Under the pieces are notes generated by a model, which searched no databases, was not told the DNA's origin, and was given only the letters and a program-made list of their open reading frames with translations. Source: Oceanospirillales bacterium (GTDB lineage: Bacteria; Pseudomonadota; Gammaproteobacteria; Pseudomonadales; Endozoicomonadaceae). From it: DNA of 64,000 nucleotides. Shown piece after piece: positions 26,818 to 34,471 of the stretch. Within the stretch, counting starts at the first letter, position 1; every line of letters begins with the position of its first letter. A program made the translations under genes and the position numbers. The stretch is from contig SIHQ01000023.1 of assembly GCA_004762125.1 (NCBI GenBank), positions 1 through 64,000 on the forward strand, given 5' to 3'.

Positions 26818-27631
26818 TCAACTCACACTACACGCTCCAATAATCAGCCAACCAGAGCTTAGAAATAAGTCTCTGGTTGCTGGCCGTTTTATTTGTGGTG
26901 ATATTCTTGTTCGAACCCGTCGGTCTTGTATTTACCAAGGTTGGGATATCAAAAAAGATCAGTCTGTCGTTTTAAAAAAACCGACAGGCAAGGTCGACTC
27001 TTTCCGAGTTCGGGAACTTCAGCGCGAAGGCTTGTTATTAAGACTGAATCAGCATCCGGGGCTATTGCGTGGGGAGGGATATGTTTTTTGCCATAACCAG
27101 CACTGGTTAATCATGGCACCTGCACCAGGAATACTGTTGCTTGACTTTATGAAGAGTGGAGGTGCATTTCAGTGGAACAAATCTGTACGACATTGCTTTG
27201 TTAAATCACTGGCTGACTCATTGAGGCAACTCAATGAGCGTGGTTGGTATCATGGTGATATCAAACCCGACAATATCTATGTTAACTCTTTATCTGGAGA
27301 AGCTTTTCTGATTGATTTTTCTGCCTCCGACAGGTTAGAAAATAGCAAAAGCTTATGTGCCTTTTCTTCTGATTGGTTACATCCTTCTCTTTTGAAAAAG
27401 AGTAATGGCCGACAAGTCGATATTTACAGCTTCGCTCTTTTGATCTGGTGCTTATGGACGGGTCGTCATCCTTTCGAAAAAAAGGGTGTAATTAGCTTTA
27501 CCCAGTCACCAGCAAGATGGCCACTAAGGAGTAACTGGAAGGTTTGGATAGATGGACGCTGGCTGAGAAAACGATTATTGAAAGCAGATGCACTGGAGTT
27601 ATCGGAACTGGTCCAACGATTCGGTGTATGA
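26804..27631 (+). CDS. Short Ser/Thr kinase-like protein of the T6SS (PpkA-like)
   Basis: 275 aa. Kinase residues are present: Lys in SVVLKKP (58), Glu in the next helix, catalytic loop YHGDIKPDNIYV (149-160) and metal-binding Asp in LIDFSAS (171). The Gly-rich loop is poor. It has no membrane helix and no C-terminal sensor domain, unlike PpkA of Pseudomonas. It starts at GTG 26804 inside the end of tssM. Given the FHA gene in the same operon, it probably phosphorylates the FHA protein, but no PppA phosphatase is present here. Confidence 0.88.
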   Translation: MKKGDQLTLHAPIISQPELRNKSLVAGRFICGDILVRTRRSCIYQGWDIKKDQSVVLKKPTGKVDSFRVRELQREGLLLRLNQHPGLLRGEGYVFCHNQHWLIMAPAPGILLLDFMKSGGAFQWNKSVRHCFVKSLADSLRQLNERGWYHGDIKPDNIYVNSLSGEAFLIDFSASDRLENSKSLCAFSSDWLHPSLLKKSNGRQVDIYSFALLIWCLWTGRHPFEKKGVISFTQSPARWPLRSNWKVWIDGRWLRKRLLKADALELSELVQRFGV

Positions 27632-27670
27632 ATTCGGTACATGAACATAGCGCATGAATTTGATGGACGA

Positions 27671-27703
27671 AAGAGGTCAGTTTTATAAAAATCCTGACCT
27701 CTT
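27671..27703. terminator. Hairpin between the two converging T6SS operons
   Basis: AAGAGGTCAG (27671-27680) pairs perfectly with CTGACCTCTT (27694-27703). It is placed where both operons end. Confidence 0.65.
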
Positions 27704-27708
27704 GATTC

Positions 27709-28863
27709 TCAGCAGGGTGAGAGTACTTCCAGCTTATCGAGAGTGCCTTCTGAAACCCTGTCATTCCATTGATAATCTTGCTTCGTTTTTGTTGTGCTGG
27801 TTACAGCACCTTTTTGACTCCAAAGCCTGTTGGCGTAGAAAGCAAAGCCAAGTCTGTGTAGATCTCTGACCACAGCTTCCAGCTCTTGTTGATTCTCGGC
27901 ACCAATGACTTCCCCCCAAGGTAAAATCGTTGTCACAGGGTAATCCAGCTCGGTGACCGGGTTGTCAACTTCACAGCCGTGATGCACAACTTTGCGAGCC
28001 CCTGACGCTATAACACCTTGATTGATATTGTCTTTGATCTGTTTGGAAAATGCAGTAATCCTTCCCAGATCCATATCAACGGCGCGACGATCGTAGGTTC
28101 CAATAGCATTCCTGACTGAATTAATCGCCATCTTGAAATTAGCTCCGCTGGTCTTCTGTGTTTGAAAACCAGTCGTTGCAAGTTGTGGACAGATACAGAA
28201 CAGATCGTAATCGGCCGTTAACGGTATACCCGAGCTTTTCTCAGCCAACACCATCACAGGTTCCCATAAAGGGGCCGTTTCGCCGGTCTCACGATTATCA
28301 TACATAACCCAGTAACCCGTTTTCAGTGCGGGTATATCGGCACATAAACGAGTAACGATGTTTACATGTTTACGGTAAACCAAAGGGTATTGACCGGTAG
28401 CCATGTCGTGTACCGGATAGAGCTGGAATTCTTTATGGGGTTTTCCTACGGAGACAACTTTTATAACGCCCCGTTCTACAGAGGTCCTCTTTACTTTTCC
28501 ACCATTGGTTAACTCTCTGAAGCGATCTGCTGATATCAGAAGAGGAACAGGTATAGCGTGACCCTGATTGACACTGTCGGTAATTTTTCTATTAAAGGCT
28601 GGCACTAAAGACATGTCTTTTTTTGCCAGTTTGCTCAATGCCTGGTTGCAGCATATAAAACCGGCCTGAGGGCCCCAATTGGAGCTCTTGCCTTTAACGT
28701 GCAGGTCTTTGGTGGTGAACCCTTCTTCAATTAGCTTTGTTGAATCTCGATTGACTTGTCTGCCCATTATGGCTGCCTGACTTTCTCTTGCCACTCGGGT
28801 AATAATGTCGACATGGCTGACAACCATTCCAGAAGCAATCGCAGCATCCTGTCCTTTTTTCAT
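27709..28863 (-). CDS. ExoY/edema-factor-like nucleotidyl cyclase, candidate T6SS effector
   Basis: 384 aa. The match to the toxin cyclase family (Pseudomonas ExoY, Bacillus anthracis edema factor, Bordetella CyaA) is by motif. LIEEG (44-48) is followed by HVKGKSSNWGPQAGF (55-69), which in ExoY carries the two substrate-binding Lys. LTADYDLF (215-222) holds the two metal-binding Asp. HHGCEVDN (294-301) matches the NHGTEQDN loop of edema factor. Order and spacing agree with the family. Such enzymes make cAMP, cGMP or other cyclic nucleotides inside host cells; ExoY is activated by actin, edema factor by calmodulin. No signal peptide and no ABC or type III genes nearby. It is the last gene of the VgrG operon, 103 bp after the Ala/Ser-rich gene, so export by the T6SS is the likely route. 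Substrate and activator cannot be read from sequence. Confidence 0.9.
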   Translation of the reverse strand: MKKGQDAAIASGMVVSHVDIITRVARESQAAIMGRQVNRDSTKLIEEGFTTKDLHVKGKSSNWGPQAGFICCNQALSKLAKKDMSLVPAFNRKITDSVNQGHAIPVPLLISADRFRELTNGGKVKRTSVERGVIKVVSVGKPHKEFQLYPVHDMATGQYPLVYRKHVNIVTRLCADIPALKTGYWVMYDNRETGETAPLWEPVMVLAEKSSGIPLTADYDLFCICPQLATTGFQTQKTSGANFKMAINSVRNAIGTYDRRAVDMDLGRITAFSKQIKDNINQGVIASGARKVVHHGCEVDNPVTELDYPVTTILPWGEVIGAENQQELEAVVRDLHRLGFAFYANRLWSQKGAVTSTTKTKQDYQWNDRVSEGTLDKLEVLSPC

Positions 28864-28966
28864 AACTGTACCAAAATCATTAAGTTACTAAATATTGCTA
28901 TCCAGTAGCAGACTGCGGATGTCAGTCTGCTTCCATAGAAAAGCACTTTTCATTTTATAATGACAA

Positions 28967-31030
28967 TCAGCTGTAATTGATCGTATTAGTGAGCAGCTCT
29001 TTTCGGATGACATCAAAAGCCAACCGTTCACCATTGCCCTGCAGTTTCGCAGTCTCATAAGCCGCTACAACAGAGTGAAGATTCTGTTTGGCCGGATCGA
29101 CTGCCGCTGTTCTGACCATGTTAGGATCCGTTTGCAATGCAGTCTGGGTTACGGTCTTACCTCTTTCTCCTTCACCAACTCCCATTAACTTATTCTTGTC
29201 ATCACCTTTATCGGCTTCGGAACCAAATACAACGCTTAATGGTGTTTTACGATTACTCCACTCCGCTTCATGATACGCAGAAGCTATAACACCAATATCC
29301 GTTAAGTTGGTTGCAGAATGTCCAGTAAAACCAGCGGTTCTCCATTTCATGCCTGAGTCATTCATGTGGTCCATTTCTGCATTGAGACTGGCAATCATGG
29401 TCAGTACGCGATTCTGGCAATCCAGATAAACCTGATTAACTTCGGCCTTGGACGTTTTTCGATTCATAAAATCGGTAAAGGCTTTCATCCTTCTCATATG
29501 ACTACTGGCATTCGCCGGATCGTAGTTTTTAAGTTTCGCTTCCATGATCGCTACGGCCGAGCTGGCAAAAAGATCATACCCGGCCAGTGCAACACCTCTG
29601 GGTGAAATAACAGTACTGAAGCCAAGACTTGACCCTATACCCAGAGTTGCACCTGCTGAAGTATCAAAACTGATGGAATCCACTGTTGCCATCGCAGATA
29701 AGTTGGCTGAAACACCGGCCCCTGCACTGAATGATTCTGAAAGTTTTAAGCTGAAAATACTGATGTTTCGGGATGTGTGCTTCAGAGAAAATTTTTGCTC
29801 TGAAGAAGCCGAAAAACCAGCCATTGCTGACGCACCGATATCGATACCGACACCACGACCGTTAACGAAAAACTCGATATTTCCTGCCGCCGCCGCACTG
29901 GCAGCAAGATCTCCAGTCAACTCTATGTCTGCGGTTTGCATAATGGTCAGACCCGCTCGGCCTGACACTTTTACAGCGATCTCTACTTCCGCACTGGCAC
30001 TGCCACTGAGGCCAGCTGTTGTTCCGGCTTTAACAGGGCTTCCTTTATAATCATGTTTGGTTGTTATATTAGGCAGTGCTGCAGACCCTTCAGCAGAAGC
30101 TCTTGCTCCCACTGATGTTTCAGCATGACCACCAATATGGGCTTCAATTAATTTAAACTTATCGCCTAAGGTCCGTCTAAGAACATCAACCTTAACCTTG
30201 CAGCTGTTATTGATTTCATAATCAAAATCCGCACTGAGCGACGATGTTGCGTCAAGACCGGCATTGGCACTGGCGGCGAGGGATTTAGTTTTTGCTTCTG
30301 CCCCACCTTCTGCACTGGCGCTGGCAGAAGCTTCCACGGCTGCTCTGACTCGATGCTCAAAACCACCTCTCAGCTTTTTAACACCGCTGTCATAACTCGC
30401 TGACGCAATGGCCGACGCCGATGCTGAGGCAGAAGCTTCTGCAGAGGATTTGGTACGACTGGCACTGCCTGATGTGGAGGCATCTGTTTCGGCACCCATA
30501 TTGAGCTGGTATTTATCCAGAGCGGAGCCTTTGTATGCAGCAACAAGGTTCGCTGCAGAGGCGGCTAACACCTCACACTGAAGACGAGAAACCATCAGGT
30601 CACTGATCGTTTCAACACTGAAGCTCTTATCTTCTTTTAGAATTGTCATCAATTCCATTTTGTCTTTCAGTATCCTCGCAAGGGAACTGACTTTTACCAG
30701 CTTGGTGACCTTCTGTTGTTCAACAGGTGTTGGATGATAAATACGAATATGCTCAGGAAAGTTCAGCTGTGCTGCCAGAATCATGGCATTCCATTTTTCA
30801 TGGCCCATAATTTTGTTGCTATCGATGGTTTTCAGCTCTCCCTCTAGCGTCGTATAAACAGTATCAATGGCTTCCTGCCAATGCTCCATGCGCGTTTCAC
30901 GACGATACCCGGCTTTCTTGCCCATTTTATGGGTCCAGCTGTTTAACAAACTGACAAATTCGCCCTGAGGGATGTTCACCAGTTGTGTGTGTTTCTTTTT
31001 TTGTTCTGCAATTAGTTCAGAGAATCTCAT
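28967..31030 (-). CDS. Ala/Ser/Gly-rich 687-aa protein of the VgrG cargo module
   Basis: Family not recognised. Residues 1-170 are helical and charged. Residues about 180-475 are dominated by Ala, Ser and Gly in alternating patterns (SAEASASASASAIASAS, VEASASASAEGG, ASAMAGFSASS), with beta-like strands between (VEIAVKVSGRAGLTI, NIEFFVNGRGVGIDIG). Residues 475-687 are helical again. The central pattern suggests a long beta-rich or membrane-inserting domain. It has no signal peptide and no catalytic motif that I recognise. It lies between PAAR and the cyclase gene, so it may be an effector, a carrier for the cyclase or a pore-forming partner. Confidence 0.75.
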   Translation of the reverse strand: MRFSELIAEQKKKHTQLVNIPQGEFVSLLNSWTHKMGKKAGYRRETRMEHWQEAIDTVYTTLEGELKTIDSNKIMGHEKWNAMILAAQLNFPEHIRIYHPTPVEQQKVTKLVKVSSLARILKDKMELMTILKEDKSFSVETISDLMVSRLQCEVLAASAANLVAAYKGSALDKYQLNMGAETDASTSGSASRTKSSAEASASASASAIASASYDSGVKKLRGGFEHRVRAAVEASASASAEGGAEAKTKSLAASANAGLDATSSLSADFDYEINNSCKVKVDVLRRTLGDKFKLIEAHIGGHAETSVGARASAEGSAALPNITTKHDYKGSPVKAGTTAGLSGSASAEVEIAVKVSGRAGLTIMQTADIELTGDLAASAAAAGNIEFFVNGRGVGIDIGASAMAGFSASSEQKFSLKHTSRNISIFSLKLSESFSAGAGVSANLSAMATVDSISFDTSAGATLGIGSSLGFSTVISPRGVALAGYDLFASSAVAIMEAKLKNYDPANASSHMRRMKAFTDFMNRKTSKAEVNQVYLDCQNRVLTMIASLNAEMDHMNDSGMKWRTAGFTGHSATNLTDIGVIASAYHEAEWSNRKTPLSVVFGSEADKGDDKNKLMGVGEGERGKTVTQTALQTDPNMVRTAAVDPAKQNLHSVVAAYETAKLQGNGERLAFDVIRKELLTNTINYS

Positions 31031-31358
31031 GGGGCAGCCTCAGTATGTGCAAACTGGTGTTGATTTAAAAAATACATCAACGAAGTCATGTCAGCCTGGA
31101 TTAATTTTGCCCGGAATAAGCAGCTGATAATGCTTTACAGCATTCGGGGCAGTGCACAAAAAAGTGCTGGTAGAAGAGCTCAACCTATACAGCTCTAAGC
31201 TCTTCCGCCGAGGTTTTTTCTCAAGCTGATTCAGATATTCCGGATTTGGTTCTGTTACGGTTACCGCTGCTTCCTGAAGAGGTCACGCCAGAGCAAATGA
31301 ACCAATAGAACTTCAGCGGATGTTGCCAGCACTTTACATCGCACTATCTCTTAATACG
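31031..31358. other. Gap inside the T6SS operon with possible ORF remnant
   Basis: No complete gene is seen. On the plus strand about 31160-31310 there are two short open segments in different frames (VLVEELNLYSSKLFRRG, then DIPDLVLLRLPLLPEEV ending at a TAG) that read like worn protein code. A small palindrome AATGCT-TTAC-AGCATT lies near 31128-31143. The source is unknown; an old insertion is possible. Confidence 0.3.
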
Positions 31359-31655
31359 TCAGCCGCCAAATAAAACGGTAGGCCAGCCAAGGATGACCGT
31401 GCCACCATGGGCTGTTGGATCTCCCATACGTACAGCAGGTTTATTGTTAACAAGAACAGTCATACTGCCCATGATCACGCTGTCCGGTGGACCCACACAG
31501 ATACAGGGCTGCCCGACTGTTGCAGCCGGCAGGTTACCAATCAGTACCGTAGACGGCAGTGGCAGCAAAGGACCGCCAACATGCGGTATAGGTACAATGG
31601 CAGGAGTCTGCATCGGGCAAACATGCATGTCGGTTCCTCGTGATGCCGGTCTCAT
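31359..31655 (-). CDS. PAAR-domain T6SS spike-tip protein
   Basis: 98 aa. PAAR proteins cap the VgrG spike with a zinc-bound cone. The repeats GPPDSVIMGSMTVLVNNKP and MGDPTAHGGTVI are typical, and the His/Cys residues for zinc (DMHVCP, CICVG, AHGG) are present. It is a PAAR-only protein with no fused toxin. Confidence 0.94.
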   Translation of the reverse strand: MRPASRGTDMHVCPMQTPAIVPIPHVGGPLLPLPSTVLIGNLPAATVGQPCICVGPPDSVIMGSMTVLVNNKPAVRMGDPTAHGGTVILGWPTVLFGG

Positions 31656-31704
31656 ACAAATCTCCAGTTACTTCGTGTACATACTAGTAGTGCTGTTCAA
31701 TGAA

Positions 31705-32289
31705 TCAGCGACCATTCCCACCATCAGCAATATTCAAACCGATACGAATCATTGCCTTGTAGTTTTTCTTGCCATTGCTGGCGTCCGGCAGAACGGCACT
31801 CAGGCAGATAGCTCCTGCAACAGCGTGTGAATAAAGATAGGGTGGAGCCGGATTATCCGGTGCATCTATCGGAGTGATACTGCCACCACTCCAGAAAGCC
31901 GCTTGTGCTAACCAACCGGCGGCATTATCCAGCTCAGCTCTTTTTGCCCTTGTCTCTGATATACGTCTATTCGCTTCTGTGGATTCATGAACCCATGATT
32001 CTGCTGCAGATAATGCTTGTTGCTGTTCTTCATTCAGCTTCTGCTCCACCATGCGAAGGCAGAGACACCCCCACCAGACCGCTTCACGGGCGGAGAGAGC
32101 GTGACAGAGAAAGATCACAAGTTGGTTGTAGTTCTCTTCCTTCAACCACTGGTTGATCAGCGCATGAGGTGACTGATCGGGGCTGATTTTTTCCCGCAGT
32201 GACTTGTCGACCTGATAACGATTGATAATATCATGGGCGTATTCCTGGGGAATTTTTCGAAGCGCCTGTATCTTGGTTGAAAACATCAA
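31705..32289 (-). CDS. T6SS VgrG-linked accessory protein, possibly DUF6931
   Basis: 194 aa, helical. Motifs include LSAREAVWWGCLCLRM, a Leu/Ala-rich helix, WVHESTEANRR, AAGWLAQAAFWSGGSITP and YLYSHAVAGAICLSAVL. This layout is, as I recall, that of DUF6931 proteins seen between vgrG and PAAR genes, but I cannot check. It lies between vgrG (4-nt overlap) and PAAR, so it is probably a chaperone or adaptor that loads PAAR or cargo onto VgrG. Confidence 0.65.
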   Translation of the reverse strand: MMFSTKIQALRKIPQEYAHDIINRYQVDKSLREKISPDQSPHALINQWLKEENYNQLVIFLCHALSAREAVWWGCLCLRMVEQKLNEEQQQALSAAESWVHESTEANRRISETRAKRAELDNAAGWLAQAAFWSGGSITPIDAPDNPAPPYLYSHAVAGAICLSAVLPDASNGKKNYKAMIRIGLNIADGGNGR

Positions 32290-34439
32290 TTAATCTTCGC
32301 TATAGCCCCTTGAATTTCCACCATGGCGCCCGCTTTAATCTGGGTCATGGCATTACCGTCAATGCTCACCATAGTGCCCTTTATATCGGTCTTTACTGTA
32401 CCTTCGACGGTTACAGCAACACCGCTCTTCAGTTCTGCCTGAACCTGACCTTCAGCCTTGAACTGCATGCCGGAAATCTCCACGCCGCTAGGCGACAGTT
32501 TTATTGTGCTGGGGCCACAACTGATTTCGACACCGCTGGGTGTCATGGAAATTTTGTTGGCACCCACTTCCAGATCTATGCCTTGTTTGCCGCTCTGTTT
32601 GATACTGGCACCATCCAGAGTCACTGTGTTGGTTGCCTTACCATCAATATTGCCCTTACTTTCCAGTGCAATATCACCGGTACTGTCGATGGCCGTTTTA
32701 CCTTTTACTGTGGTTGAACTGTCACCGTCGGTCTGTTGCTGAAAGTCGCCTTTTGTCGTTAATTCATAAGCATCATCGGTTGTAACGGCTATTTTCTTGG
32801 TCACAGTGACAGCTTGCTCACCTTCAATGGTCAGCATGTCGTCTTCCTTGATGGTGCGAGTGACGGTTTTCTGAATCTCTTCTGTCAGGTTGCCAATAAT
32901 GGTTTCGATACGGTCGTTTTTGACATCGATAAGCAGATCTTTTTCCGCCTGAAGATAGATTTGTTCTTCGTCTTTTTTGCAGTCAAAACGCAACTCGTTG
33001 AAGGTATCGGCACCACCGTCTGGGGAAGATTGGAGTTTTATTCCGTAGCTGGTGGGCTCGGTATAAGGCTGCTTATGGGTTTCGTTGTAAACAGAACCTA
33101 CGATGACGGGGCGGTCCGGATCACTGTCCAGAAAACTGACCAGTACTTCGTCTCCAACTCTGGGTAAGAAGTGAGTGCCGAAATTATTGCCAGCCATATT
33201 CTGGGCTACCCTGACCCAACAAGAAGAAGCGTCATCGCCTTTACCTTCAGTATCCCAGTGGAACTGCACTTTTACCCGGTTGTAATCATCAATATGAATC
33301 TCTTCTGATGATGGACCTGTGACCAGAGCGCTCTGAAGCCCGAGTATTTTCGGCTTTTCAAAAGCAGGGGTAGAACGGTAATCCGTATCGGCGGGAATAC
33401 AGGTAAACCGATTGTTGTACTCCACCTCTCGGCCGCTTTCAGAGGCTGTAAATTCGTGGTGCACGGCCAGTAACAGGTATTTACCTTTTTCGTCCGCATC
33501 CCGGTGATGATCAAGCGTGAAACAACCACCCGCATAAAAACCGGAAAGACTGCAGCCGCCCTCTACTTGGCTGTAACGACAATCGAAACCTTCGATCGCC
33601 TGGGTAGCCACATCAGTGCCGACACTTTTTTCCTGATAACGGCCCGGATAGAAATAGTGTTGAAGATTTTTCTGGGCTTTGATTCCAGAAGCACTGTTGA
33701 CCTTACTGCCAGGCAAAGCTTCAGCCAGCGAATAACTGTAATCGCTGGTCATGGCGCCACCGGCACCCAGTGAGAAATTGTGCTGCCAGTCGGTAATAGC
33801 CCATTCCTGCTTATCACTTTCGGCAAAGTGTTCGGCACTGCCTTCAGCAACGGTCGAAAAACAGCCATTGTCAGCACCGATCACCAGCTTGTGGTCACCT
33901 TTCTCTTGCTGAAAATGATAGTGCCAACCCTCTTCATTCATCAGGCGAGTGATGAAATCTCGATCGGTTTCATTGAACTGAACACAATATTCTCGGCTTT
34001 TGTCTCCACTTGCAGTCAGATCCAGCTGACTGCTGAAACCATGTTCTGAAGCCAGGGATTTTATAATTTCACTGGTTTTCTGTTCCTGATAAACCCGGCA
34101 GTTGGTTCTATGCTGCAGTAACCAGAACCAGGGAGCCAGAACAGCAGTAAACTGGTCATAGCCTCGGCTATGAAGAGCGCCGGTTTTACGAATTTCGATA
34201 CAGATACCGTGAAAGGCCGCCGGAGAACGACCCGTGCTGGAGATTCGGGGTTGATAAACAACACTGATGCCCGTTCCCAGCAGTTTTTCAGGATTCAGTT
34301 TTCGGGCAATAAACGACACTCTGTGCTGATAGCAGTCATCAACCAGATCACTGCTTTCCAAGCGGGTGGCGATGCACTCGTCACCGGATTCTGTGATCAG
34401 AACCAGTGGACGTTGTCCGCTGTCATAGTCTTGAGGCAT
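32286..34439 (-). CDS. vgrG: T6SS spike protein VgrG (TssI)
   Basis: 717 aa. The N-terminal gp27-like part has YDQFTAVLAPWFWLL and TSEIIKSLASEHGF. The gp5-like OB part shows HWDTEGKGDDASSCWVRVAQ, GTHFLPRVGDEVLVSFLD and DPDRPVIVGSVYN. The C-terminal part is a beta-helix of short repeats (ALESKGNIDGKATNTVTLDG). No extra toxin domain follows. It forms the spike on which PAAR and cargo sit. Confidence 0.96.
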   Translation of the reverse strand: MPQDYDSGQRPLVLITESGDECIATRLESSDLVDDCYQHRVSFIARKLNPEKLLGTGISVVYQPRISSTGRSPAAFHGICIEIRKTGALHSRGYDQFTAVLAPWFWLLQHRTNCRVYQEQKTSEIIKSLASEHGFSSQLDLTASGDKSREYCVQFNETDRDFITRLMNEEGWHYHFQQEKGDHKLVIGADNGCFSTVAEGSAEHFAESDKQEWAITDWQHNFSLGAGGAMTSDYSYSLAEALPGSKVNSASGIKAQKNLQHYFYPGRYQEKSVGTDVATQAIEGFDCRYSQVEGGCSLSGFYAGGCFTLDHHRDADEKGKYLLLAVHHEFTASESGREVEYNNRFTCIPADTDYRSTPAFEKPKILGLQSALVTGPSSEEIHIDDYNRVKVQFHWDTEGKGDDASSCWVRVAQNMAGNNFGTHFLPRVGDEVLVSFLDSDPDRPVIVGSVYNETHKQPYTEPTSYGIKLQSSPDGGADTFNELRFDCKKDEEQIYLQAEKDLLIDVKNDRIETIIGNLTEEIQKTVTRTIKEDDMLTIEGEQAVTVTKKIAVTTDDAYELTTKGDFQQQTDGDSSTTVKGKTAIDSTGDIALESKGNIDGKATNTVTLDGASIKQSGKQGIDLEVGANKISMTPSGVEISCGPSTIKLSPSGVEISGMQFKAEGQVQAELKSGVAVTVEGTVKTDIKGTMVSIDGNAMTQIKAGAMVEIQGAIAKIN

Positions 34440-34471
34440 TAACTAGAGGCCTCCTTCAAGGTCATCATGCT

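Noticed and set aside
27709-28863. Type III or type I effector reading of the cyclase
   Set aside because: No type III or type I export genes and no RTX repeats are in the window; the operon is T6SS. The option remains open if such a system exists elsewhere in the genome.
29544-30050. Long plus-strand frame opposite the Ala/Ser-rich gene
   Set aside because: It is an antisense shadow caused by the repetitive GC-rich codons of the real gene.
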